A stretch of DNA of 64,000 nucleotides, from positions 1 to 64,000 of the forward strand of contig JASJCM010000004.1 in the NCBI GenBank assembly GCA_030065985.1, written 5' to 3'. A program made the translations under genes and the position numbers. Below the pieces are notes generated by a model. It did not search any database, was not told where the DNA came from, and saw only the letters and a program-made list of their open reading frames with translations. Source of the stretch: Woeseiaceae bacterium. Its GTDB lineage: Bacteria; Pseudomonadota; Gammaproteobacteria; Steroidobacterales; Woeseiaceae. How positions within the stretch are numbered: the stretch's first letter is position 1; each line of letters starts with the position of its first letter. Positions 17,741 through 24,889 of the stretch are shown one piece after another.

Positions 17741-18610
17741 ATGGCTACACACACTGACGAACATTATTACGTGCCACATGGCAGCCACTGGCCGGCTGTG
17801 GGCTCACTCGGCCTTCTGTTCATGATGGTCGGCGTATCTGCCTGGCTGAACGGGGCAGAACCCGGCTTCTACATCATGCTGGCGGGCATGGCGGTCATCG
17901 TGTTCATGATCACGGGGTGGTTCCGCGAGGTCATCATCGAGAGTCAGTCAGGCATCTACAACGAGCAGGTCGACAGGTCGTTCCGGCAGGGCATGTTCTG
18001 GTTCATCTTTTCCGAAGTGATGTTCTTCGCCGCATTCTTCGGCGCACTGTTCTACGCCCGCAACATGTCGATTCCCTGGCTCGGCGGCGACAGCAACAAC
18101 TTCTTCACGAACCTGATTCTCTGGCAGGGTTATGAAAGCACCTGGCCGAGCAACGGCCCGGCCAACATGGGCGGTGATTACGACGCCATGCCGCCAATGG
18201 GCCTGCCGCTGATCAACACGGCCCTGCTGCTGACGTCGTCGATCACGGTCACGATCGCGCACCATGCATTGATCGCAGGCAAGCGCGCGCAGCTGGCCGT
18301 GTTCCTGGCAGCGACGTTCATCCTCGGCTTTATCTTCATCGGTCTGCAGGCCTATGAGTACGTGCACGCCTACCAGGACCTGAACCTGAAGCTGACGTCC
18401 GGGATCTACGGATCGACGTTCTTCATGCTGACCGGATTCCACGGCCTGCACGTGACGATCGGCGCGATCATGCTCACGATTATCTTCCTGCGGGTATTGA
18501 AGGGGCACTTCACGGCGGAGAACCACTTCGCATTCGAGGCGGTTGCCTGGTACTGGCACTTTGTTGACGTGGTCTGGATCGGCCTGTACGTCTTCGTTTA
18601 CTGGTTATAG
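17741..18610 (+). CDS. coxC: Cytochrome c oxidase subunit III
   Basis: This 289-aa membrane subunit has seven predicted helices. It begins with HTDEHYYVPHGSHWP and ends with AVAWYWHFVDVVWIGLYVFVYWL, the conserved subunit III C-terminus. It stabilises subunit I and supports proton uptake. It is the last gene of the oxidase structural operon and is followed by an intrinsic terminator. Confidence 0.96.
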   Translation: MATHTDEHYYVPHGSHWPAVGSLGLLFMMVGVSAWLNGAEPGFYIMLAGMAVIVFMITGWFREVIIESQSGIYNEQVDRSFRQGMFWFIFSEVMFFAAFFGALFYARNMSIPWLGGDSNNFFTNLILWQGYESTWPSNGPANMGGDYDAMPPMGLPLINTALLLTSSITVTIAHHALIAGKRAQLAVFLAATFILGFIFIGLQAYEYVHAYQDLNLKLTSGIYGSTFFMLTGFHGLHVTIGAIMLTIIFLRVLKGHFTAENHFAFEAVAWYWHFVDVVWIGLYVFVYWL

Positions 18611-18634
18611 GCAAAGCGCGATAGTTTCTGGGGG

Positions 18635-18657
18635 ACGGGCGCTTCGGCGCCCGTTTT
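18635..18657 (+). terminator. Intrinsic terminator after coxC
   Basis: ACGGGCGC and GCGCCCGT form an 8-bp stem closed by a stable TTCG loop and followed by TTT. It lies 25 bases after the coxC stop. Confidence 0.8.
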
Positions 18658-18671
18658 CGTCACCGGGCCGG

Positions 18672-18857
18672 CTAGCTTAGCCAGCCGAAGAAGTAGGCGC
18701 CGACCAGCATGACAATCAGCACGACCGACAGCCCGACGCGAACCTGCAAGGCGCGCAGCATCTTGGCCGAGTCGGCATTCTCGCCACGCAGGTAGAACAA
18801 CCCGGTGCCAAGACTGACGACGATGGCCGCAAGCAAAACGTAAACGATGTATTTCAT
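18672..18857 (-). CDS. DUF2909 twin-transmembrane protein
   Basis: This 61-aa protein has two membrane helices and the connecting segment ENADSAKMLRALQVRVGLS, typical of the DUF2909 family. Members of this family sit between coxC and the SURF1 gene in pseudomonads and related bacteria, usually on the opposite strand as here. A role in oxidase biogenesis is suggested only by position. It is divergent from the SURF1 gene with 26 bases between starts. Confidence 0.88.
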   Translation of the reverse strand: MKYIVYVLLAAIVVSLGTGLFYLRGENADSAKMLRALQVRVGLSVVLIVMLVGAYFFGWLS

Positions 18858-18883
18858 GGATCACCTCAGGACAGCGAGTATAC

Positions 18884-19597
18884 GTGGACACGCAACGTCG
18901 AAGTAAGTTGCCGTCATGGCTACCGCTCGCTGTCGGTACCGTATTCGTTGCGCTGTTCACGGCGCTTGGTGGCTGGCAGATTTCCCGCGGCCTCGACAAG
19001 CGCGCTAACGAGAACCTGTTCCACGGCGAAGCCGGCTACGCAAGCTGGAAGAACGGCATGGAGGTGCGCCCGCATCAGCGATTGAAGGCAACCGGGCGGT
19101 TCGATAACGATCACCAGTTGCTGCTCGACAACATCACCAACAATAGTCGGTATGGCGCTTACGTCATTACACCCCTCATCGGCCTCGACGGCGAGCCCGT
19201 GCTGCTCGTCAACCGCGGCTGGATTGAGAAAGGGCCAAACCGGGCCGTCGGCACTTCGCAGCTTGAGGTGCCATCCGAACCCGTTACCGTTCGCGGCAGG
19301 GCCGGGTGGCTACCGCGTGCCGGCATGAAGATGGGTGACGGTTTCGCGCCGGGGCAAGGCTGGCCAAAGATCGGAGTCTACCCGTCCTCCGAAGAAGTCG
19401 AGGCAGCCCTCGGCCGGGAGGTCCAGCCATTCGTCCTGCTCCTCGATGAGACAGAAGCAAACGGCTTCTATCGAAAATGGGAACCGGGCGGCTTCGGGCC
19501 TGACAAACACTTCGGCTATGCGCTGCAATGGTTTGCTATGGGCGTCGTGCTCTCGGCTCTCCTGATCTGGAATCACCGCAAGAAGAAATTCAAGTAA
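18884..19597 (+). CDS. SURF1 family cytochrome oxidase biogenesis protein
   Basis: This 237-aa protein has one helix at each end and a periplasmic domain between, as in Surf1/Shy1. Visible family blocks are LGGWQISRGLDKR, YGAYVITPLI, VLLVNRGWIEKG and a C-terminal HFGYALQWFAMG. Surf1 helps deliver heme a to oxidase subunit I. The start is GTG. Its stop overlaps the next gene by one base (TAATG). Confidence 0.93.
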   Translation: MDTQRRSKLPSWLPLAVGTVFVALFTALGGWQISRGLDKRANENLFHGEAGYASWKNGMEVRPHQRLKATGRFDNDHQLLLDNITNNSRYGAYVITPLIGLDGEPVLLVNRGWIEKGPNRAVGTSQLEVPSEPVTVRGRAGWLPRAGMKMGDGFAPGQGWPKIGVYPSSEEVEAALGREVQPFVLLLDETEANGFYRKWEPGGFGPDKHFGYALQWFAMGVVLSALLIWNHRKKKFK

Positions 19598-20169
19598 TGA
19601 ACGAACCGAAAACCACTAGAGGCCGCCTGGTATTCCTGCTGCTCGCCGCTGTATTCCTGGGGCCGCTCGCGCTGGCCGCGTGGATGTACCACGCGGGGAA
19701 ACTGCAACCGGAGGGGCGAACCAACCACGGCGTACTACTCGCGCCCATCGTCAGCCTCCCCGACGTTGTGGCCGATTCGCCGCTGCACGCAACCGGTGAC
19801 GGCCATTGGATACTGCTGTATGCAAACAATGCCGCCTGCGATGATCCGTGCCGGCAGTCTCTATACACGCTGCGCCAGTCCCGCCTGATGCTGGGCCGGG
19901 AGATGGATCGGCTGATTCGTGTTTTCTTGCACGGCGCGACCCCGCCAGATACCCTCTTTCTCGCTGAGGAACACGAAGGGCTGGTGGCATTGCAGGATGG
20001 TGCCTTGCTGGTCCTCCTGGACAACAAGAAACCCGCTGACGTCACCGCTGGCGGCTATTTCCTCGTGGATCCGCTCGGCAACCTTGTCATGTATTTCGAA
20101 CCCGACATAGACCCTTCCGCCATGGTTGAGGACATCAAACACCTGCTCGAGCTGTCGCGGATCGGCTGA
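19597..20169 (+). CDS. Membrane-anchored thioredoxin-like/Sco-like oxidase locus protein
   Basis: This 190-aa protein has one N-terminal helix (about residues 12-33) and a periplasmic domain. The segment HWILLYANNAACDDPCRQSLYTLRQSR resembles a thioredoxin/Sco fold with a CDDPC pair (Cys-X3-Cys) like the Sco copper site. Proteins of this kind lie between SURF1 and ctaA in related oxidase loci. A copper or thiol role is inferred. It overlaps SURF1 by one base and ctaB by one base (TGATG), so it is firmly part of the operon. Confidence 0.7.
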   Translation: MNEPKTTRGRLVFLLLAAVFLGPLALAAWMYHAGKLQPEGRTNHGVLLAPIVSLPDVVADSPLHATGDGHWILLYANNAACDDPCRQSLYTLRQSRLMLGREMDRLIRVFLHGATPPDTLFLAEEHEGLVALQDGALLVLLDNKKPADVTAGGYFLVDPLGNLVMYFEPDIDPSAMVEDIKHLLELSRIG

Positions 20170-21080
20170 TGGGAAGCACTGTGGACACAACGGTCGACTC
20201 CTACACGGACTGGCGCGACTATTACGAGCTGACCAAACCGCGCGTCGTCATGCTGATCGTCTTCACGGCGGTGGTCGGCATGTTTGTATCCGTGCCGGGC
20301 TGGCCCGGTCTCATGCCGATTGTGTTTGGCACGCTCGGGATCGGGCTCGCGTCGTCTTCGGCTGCCGTGTACAACCACGTTCTCGACGCCCGTATCGACA
20401 TCCAGATGATGCGGACCCGCGGGCGGCCGTTACCGCAGGGCAAGCTGACCGAAAAGTCGGCGCTCACCTTCGCGACAATTCTCTGCATTATTTCGATGCT
20501 GGTGCTGGGATTGCTGGTCAATCCATTGACCGCTGTCCTGACGTTCTTCTCTCTGATTGGCTATGCCGTCATCTACACCGTGTGGCTCAAGCGAGCTACC
20601 CCGCAGAACATCGTCATTGGCGGCGCCGCGGGTGCAGCTCCTCCGGTCCTCGGCTGGACCGCGGTGACCAATGAGATCGAAGCCGGCGCTCTATTGATGT
20701 TCCTGATCGTGTTCGTCTGGACACCGCCGCATTTCTGGGCGCTCGCGATCGCGCGCAAGGAAGAGTACGCCAAGGTGGACATCCCGATGCTGCCGGTGAC
20801 GCACGGCGAAGCCTTCACGCGCCTCAATATTCTGCTCTACACGATCCTGCTTGTGCTCGTCACGATCCTGCCGTACCTGATCGGCATGACCGGCATCATC
20901 TATCTCGCGACGACTATCGTCCTCGACGCGTTCTTCCTGTACTACGCCATTCGGTTGTACCGCGTGCCGGAGGACATGGAGCTGCCGATGAAGACGTTCA
21001 AGTACTCGATCAACTACCTGGGCATCCTGTTTGCCGCCCTGCTTGTCGATCACTACCTGCCGTTCCAGGTCGGCTTCTAG
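20169..21080 (+). CDS. ctaB: Protoheme IX farnesyltransferase (heme O synthase)
   Basis: This 303-aa UbiA-superfamily enzyme farnesylates heme b to heme O. The Asp-rich motif NHVLDARIDIQMMRTRGRPLP and the block WTPPHFWALAI are diagnostic, and about eight or nine helices are visible. It begins on a TGATG overlap with the preceding gene. Heme A synthase (ctaA), normally just upstream, is not present here although subunit I looks like an aa3 type. Confidence 0.96.
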   Translation: MGSTVDTTVDSYTDWRDYYELTKPRVVMLIVFTAVVGMFVSVPGWPGLMPIVFGTLGIGLASSSAAVYNHVLDARIDIQMMRTRGRPLPQGKLTEKSALTFATILCIISMLVLGLLVNPLTAVLTFFSLIGYAVIYTVWLKRATPQNIVIGGAAGAAPPVLGWTAVTNEIEAGALLMFLIVFVWTPPHFWALAIARKEEYAKVDIPMLPVTHGEAFTRLNILLYTILLVLVTILPYLIGMTGIIYLATTIVLDAFFLYYAIRLYRVPEDMELPMKTFKYSINYLGILFAALLVDHYLPFQVGF

Positions 21081-21086
21081 CGCAGC

Positions 21087-21113
21087 CGGTGTCAGTCACC
21101 GTGACTGACACCG
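21087..21113. repeat. Palindromic REP-like element
   Basis: Arms of 13 bp (core GGTGTCAGTCAC / GTGACTGACACC) flank a single base, 6 bases after the ctaB stop. The core TGTCAGTCAC recurs in a larger inverted repeat at 40340-40396. It could act as a terminator or be part of a dispersed palindrome family. Confidence 0.75.
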
Positions 21114-21138
21114 AGACGGTTAAGGTAGACTGGGCGGC

Positions 21139-21366
21139 ATGAACCAGCCCAAGAAGCTCATCTGGCCGACCTGGGTGCTGATCCTCGACTTCGTCGGCAT
21201 GTTCCTCGTCGCCGTCGGCATCTATGTGCTTGTCGCCGGGGATCCGCTGCCATTCGCCGAGACAATCGATCTGCGGCCCTTCGCGATTCCGATGATCATC
21301 ATTGGTGCCTTGTTCTTCGCGCCGCTGATCCTGATGACTCTCGCGCGCATTCGCGGATCACGCTAA
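21139..21366 (+). CDS. Small two-helix membrane protein, unknown function
   Basis: This 75-aa protein has two strong hydrophobic segments (about residues 12-34 and 50-68) separated by a short loop containing PFAETIDLRPF, and a basic C-terminus. I do not recognise a family. It is encoded between the oxidase locus and the sigma factor gene, with 57 bases before the latter. Codon use looks like that of its neighbours, so it is probably real. Confidence 0.65.
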   Translation: MNQPKKLIWPTWVLILDFVGMFLVAVGIYVLVAGDPLPFAETIDLRPFAIPMIIIGALFFAPLILMTLARIRGSR

Positions 21367-21423
21367 AACTGCCAACCCGGTCGGCGCTTCAAACACATCG
21401 CTCGTACTAAACTACGGGAGGGT

Positions 21424-21963
21424 ATGAGCAGCGAAAGCCACAAAGCGACGTTCGAGCAACTTGTACGGCCGCATTTCGATCGGCTGTATCGGCTCGCGTT
21501 CCGGCTCACGGGGCGCAAAGCCGAAGCCGAGGACCTGTTCCAGGAGCTGCTCATCAAGGCCTTCGGCAAGCTCGACGACCTCGTAGCCATAGACGAGCCG
21601 GGCTCGTGGCTGTCGCGCGTCATGTACAACCTGTTCATCGACGAGCAGCGGCGTTTCGCGCGCCGTCGCATGCATGTCGTTGACGAAGGTTTCCTGTCTG
21701 GGGAGGGCCTGGCCGGGTTCGCCGGTACCGAGGACCCGGAACGGGATCAACAGCGCCTCGAGAAGATGAAGCAGCTCGATGCGGCTCTCCAGAAGCTCTC
21801 CGACGACCACCGTATTATCGTGCTATTGCACGATACGGAGGGCTATAAACTCGATGAAATTCATGGCCTTATGAACATCCCGGTCGGGACGGTCAAATCC
21901 CGCCTGCACCGCGCCCGGGCGCGCCTCCGGGAAATCCTCTCCGAAAACGGAACCTTTTCCTGA
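21424..21963 (+). CDS. ECF-type RNA polymerase sigma factor
   Basis: This 179-aa protein has sigma region 2 (FEQLVRPHFDRLYRLAFRLTGRKAEAEDLFQ block, residues about 10-70) and region 4 (HRIIVLLHDTEGYKLDEI then IPVGTVKSRLHRARARLRE). Region 3 is absent, as in group 4 sigma factors. The SD GGGAGGG lies four bases before the ATG. It heads a gene set with a membrane-anchored putative anti-sigma factor, an acidic exported protein and a TPR/barrel protein. It may autoregulate, but I found no convincing promoter pair. Confidence 0.93.
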   Translation: MSSESHKATFEQLVRPHFDRLYRLAFRLTGRKAEAEDLFQELLIKAFGKLDDLVAIDEPGSWLSRVMYNLFIDEQRRFARRRMHVVDEGFLSGEGLAGFAGTEDPERDQQRLEKMKQLDAALQKLSDDHRIIVLLHDTEGYKLDEIHGLMNIPVGTVKSRLHRARARLREILSENGTFS

Positions 21964-21998
21964 GCCCGGTCGTGTAAGGGGTCAGGCAGGACGAAATC

Positions 21999-22535
21999 AT
22001 GCAAAAACAGGACATCAATCAGCAGGATCAGGAGATCCTTGAGCTATTAAAGGACTACCCGATGACCGAGGCTTCCGCAGGCTATTATGACCAGGCCCTG
22101 GCTCGTGCAACCCATGAGGGTACGCGCCGCCAGCGCAATCGCTGGATCATGACAGGCTTCGGCTCAGCCATCGCCGCGGGCGTGGTCCTGTGGCTGCTGG
22201 GTGGTTTCTTCCTGACAGCACCCGACGTGCCAGCGCCGAAGGCGAACATCCCCGGTGTCGCGATGACGCTGGAAGAGCCGCGCACCGTGAATCTCGTGTT
22301 TGCATCGGCCAACGCGCTCGACGACGCGACGCTGACCGTGACTTTGCCGGACGGCATTGAGCTGGCGGGCTTCCCCGGACAGCGCGAGATCTCGTGGCAG
22401 ACCAGCCTCGTCGAAGGCAAGAATTATTTACCGCTCGAGCTCATCGCGTTAACGCCAACCGGCGGCGAAGTGCTCGCGCGACTCGAACATGACAATCGTG
22501 GCCGGACCTTCCGACTGCGCGTAAATGTGAGCTAA
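21999..22535 (+). CDS. Putative membrane-bound anti-sigma factor
   Basis: This 178-aa protein has a cytoplasmic N-terminal segment of about 48 residues, one membrane helix (about 50-72) and a periplasmic domain rich in beta strands (LTVTLPDGIELAGFPGQREI). The layout and position 35 bases after an ECF sigma gene fit an anti-sigma factor. It has no HxxxCxxC zinc motif, so it would not be of the ZAS type. The assignment rests on context. Confidence 0.65.
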   Translation: MQKQDINQQDQEILELLKDYPMTEASAGYYDQALARATHEGTRRQRNRWIMTGFGSAIAAGVVLWLLGGFFLTAPDVPAPKANIPGVAMTLEEPRTVNLVFASANALDDATLTVTLPDGIELAGFPGQREISWQTSLVEGKNYLPLELIALTPTGGEVLARLEHDNRGRTFRLRVNVS

Positions 22536-22547
22536 GGGAGTAGAGCT

Positions 22548-23123
22548 ATGAAACAGTTGAACGTATTTATTGCAACGCTGGTGCTGACGCTGATGGCGTT
22601 CATGCCGGCGGTCGCCCGTGCCGACGACGACCTGGAAGGTCTCGACGTCACGATGGAAATTGTCAATGACGCGAAAGACCTTGAGACAGTGATCTCCGAG
22701 ATGCGCGGCCCCGACGACGACGTCGAAGACGAGGACTGGGACGACGACGGCGAGTCGGAAGACGAGTCCGAGGATGACGCTGAAGAGCAGCGCCGCGAAG
22801 AGGAAGAAGAGCGCGAGCGGGAAGAGCGCGAGGAAGAAGAAGACGAAGACGGCGAGTCCGAGAGCGAGTCTGAGTACGAAGAGGAGTACGAAGACGGCGA
22901 GTACGAAGACGAGTACGAGGATGAGTACGAAGATGAGTACGAAGACGAATTCGAGGACGACGAGCCGTTCGAAGAGGACGAAATGGACGAAGAGGACGAC
23001 TTCGAAGACGGTGAAGATGTCGACGAAGACGAGTTCGACGAGGAAGACGAAGAGGACGAGATGGATGACGACGACCCGTCCGATGACGATTCCAGCGACG
23101 AAGACGGCGACGACGTCGAATAA
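22548..23123 (+). CDS. Hyperacidic exported protein with EYEDE repeats
   Basis: This 191-aa protein has a clear signal peptide (cleavage near residue 25, AVARA-DDD). From about residue 55 onward it consists almost entirely of Asp and Glu with a few Ser, Tyr, Phe and Gly. A central part repeats E-Y-E-D. No lipobox is seen. The predicted charge is extreme, so it may bind divalent cations or basic partners, but no function is known to me. It lies 12 bases after the putative anti-sigma gene, is preceded by GGGAGTAGAGCT, and is followed by a strong terminator. Confidence 0.8.
   Translation: MKQLNVFIATLVLTLMAFMPAVARADDDLEGLDVTMEIVNDAKDLETVISEMRGPDDDVEDEDWDDDGESEDESEDDAEEQRREEEEEREREEREEEEDEDGESESESEYEEEYEDGEYEDEYEDEYEDEYEDEFEDDEPFEEDEMDEEDDFEDGEDVDEDEFDEEDEEDEMDDDDPSDDDSSDEDGDDVE
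22872..22946 (+). repeat. Degenerate 12-bp tandem coding repeat
   Basis: The unit GAGTACGARGAN occurs six times (starts 22872, 22884, 22899, 22911, 22923, 22935), with one 3-base insertion. It encodes E-Y-E-D/E in the acidic protein. The array suggests growth by slippage. Confidence 0.8.
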
Positions 23124-23140
23124 TTAGCTCGAAACCACCC

Positions 23141-23178
23141 AATCCCCCCGTTTGTGACGCATTCGGGGGGATTTTTTT
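23141..23178 (+). terminator. Intrinsic terminator after the acidic protein gene
   Basis: AATCCCCCCG (23141-23150) pairs with CGGGGGGATT (23164-23173), loop of 13 bases, then a run of Ts. It lies 17 bases after the stop codon. Confidence 0.9.
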
Positions 23179-23250
23179 GCGCCACGTCATAGTTTTACGG
23201 CCTCAAAGCCAATAATCTCCAATCTGACATAACGCTCTGATCTCTGACGC

Positions 23251-24855
23251 ATGCACAACCGGTTCTTAATTGTTGTCCTGATTTCCCTGATCGCAGCCCT
23301 GGCGCCAGTGCGCCCGGCCGCGGCAATGACGGCGGACCAGTATTTTACCGACGGCAATCGGCTGTTCCGCGACGACCTCTACTGGGCGGCGCTGCTGCGC
23401 TACAGCCAGGCCGAGGATGAAGGCATGCGCAGCCCGATCCTGTACTACAACATGGGCGTTGCGCACTACCGTGCCGGGCAGCACATCCGTGCTCGAGATG
23501 CTCTGCTGCGGGCGCTCGACGACCCACAGCTGCGGATCGCCACCCAATACAACCTGGGTTTGAATGCATACAAGCTTGGAGAGAATGAAGAAGCGCTGCG
23601 CTGGTTCCGCCTTGCCCGCGACCAGGAGATCGACAAGAAACTGCAGAAATACGCCGTTGTTGCGATCTCCCGGATACGGGATGCGGAGCAAGTGCCGACC
23701 GAGTTCGAGGTGCGCGCCGAAGAGCGTAAGAAGAAACGAGAGTTCGCTGACCTCGAGCTCCGCGCCCGCATCAGCTTTGGCAGCGACGACAATGTCTTCC
23801 GCTCACCGGATCAACCGTACATCGACCTGGCAAACCCAAATACGCCGATCGTGACCCCGGTCGTGCAAAGCGGTGCGTTCATGCCTGTCAGCCTGTCGGC
23901 CAAGTACCTGATCAACAGCCTGCCGTTCGAGGGCTTCTATGGAGCGTATCGCCTCTCGGGTCGTTATTACCAGGACCAGGAACTGGAGAACGCGAACGAA
24001 TACTCGCACGAGCTCAGCTTTGGCAGCGAATACGATCGCCGCAACGAGGAAAAGAACAGGACCCGCCGTGTGCACAGTGCGTTCAAGGTCGCACAGCATG
24101 ATGAGGTGTACTACGACCCCGATGATGGGCAGTCGCGCGACTTCAATGGTGTCGATGTCGACGACCGCATGAACTACCTGCGTTACGGCCCTGAGATCAG
24201 AATACGCCAGTTCGGGAACAGGCTCGGGCTTGGTCTCGACTTCAAGGGCCAGCTCTGGAACTACGAGGAGACAGAAGTTCTGCCGGAGTACGACCACGAG
24301 TATTTTGCTGGCAGCCTTTTCGCTCAGTACAAGTTCTCGCGTACGTCGCTGCTCCGCATTACCGGTAAGTACTACAGCCGGCGCTTTGGCGATCGCCCGG
24401 CCTTCGATCTCGACGGGCAGCAGCGTGTCGGCAATCCGAACATCCGTTACGACTACGTTGCGCTGGGCCTGCGGGCCAGGCAACGCATTACCGATTCCAT
24501 GTGGTTCGGCTTTGACGTAGAACGCACGCAGCGGACCGATCAGTACGTTGGCTACAACGACTACACGCGCGACAGCTTCGGCGTCGAGTTCCACTGGTCG
24601 CCCGGTGAACGTTTCGACTTCGAGGCAGAAGGCGCTTATCACCTCTACGACTTCCCGAATGCCTTCGCTTTCCACGAGCCCGTCGCGGGCGGCAAAACGC
24701 AGGAATCGCTACTCGGCAAGGTCGAGGCATCGTTCCGCATGACCCGCAACCTGAGCCTGATCCTGGAGGCCCGCCTCCGGGAAACCGTGTCCAACGATCT
24801 TCGTATCCAGTACGAACGTCTCCAGTACATGCTGGGCATTCGCTGGGAGTCCTGA
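23251..24855 (+). CDS. TPR and outer-membrane beta-barrel protein
   Basis: This 534-aa protein has a signal peptide (to about residue 26), then TPR-like helices (residues about 30-150, e.g. YYNMGVAHYRAGQHIRARDALLRAL), then a long region of alternating short strands rich in Tyr, Arg and Asp typical of an outer-membrane barrel. The layout resembles surface lipoprotein assembly modifiers (Slam) and other TPR-barrel exporters, although I cannot confirm the family. It follows the acidic protein gene after a terminator and may be transcribed separately. Confidence 0.7.
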   Translation: MHNRFLIVVLISLIAALAPVRPAAAMTADQYFTDGNRLFRDDLYWAALLRYSQAEDEGMRSPILYYNMGVAHYRAGQHIRARDALLRALDDPQLRIATQYNLGLNAYKLGENEEALRWFRLARDQEIDKKLQKYAVVAISRIRDAEQVPTEFEVRAEERKKKREFADLELRARISFGSDDNVFRSPDQPYIDLANPNTPIVTPVVQSGAFMPVSLSAKYLINSLPFEGFYGAYRLSGRYYQDQELENANEYSHELSFGSEYDRRNEEKNRTRRVHSAFKVAQHDEVYYDPDDGQSRDFNGVDVDDRMNYLRYGPEIRIRQFGNRLGLGLDFKGQLWNYEETEVLPEYDHEYFAGSLFAQYKFSRTSLLRITGKYYSRRFGDRPAFDLDGQQRVGNPNIRYDYVALGLRARQRITDSMWFGFDVERTQRTDQYVGYNDYTRDSFGVEFHWSPGERFDFEAEGAYHLYDFPNAFAFHEPVAGGKTQESLLGKVEASFRMTRNLSLILEARLRETVSNDLRIQYERLQYMLGIRWES

Positions 24856-24868
24856 TCTTGGTACACTT

Positions 24869-24888
24869 GCGCGCTTTCCCGAGCGCGC
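24869..24888 (+). other. Hairpin abutting the uvrD start codon
   Basis: GCGCGCT (24869-24875) and AGCGCGC (24882-24888) form a 7-bp GC-rich stem with a six-base loop, ending one base before the uvrD ATG. No Shine-Dalgarno sequence is visible outside it. Confidence 0.6.
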
Positions 24889-24889
24889 T

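Noticed and set aside
22532-23185. 217-codon Ser-rich open frame on the minus strand
   Set aside because: Poly-Ser is the antisense reading of GAC/GAG codons of the acidic protein; the plus frame has a signal peptide, SD and terminator.
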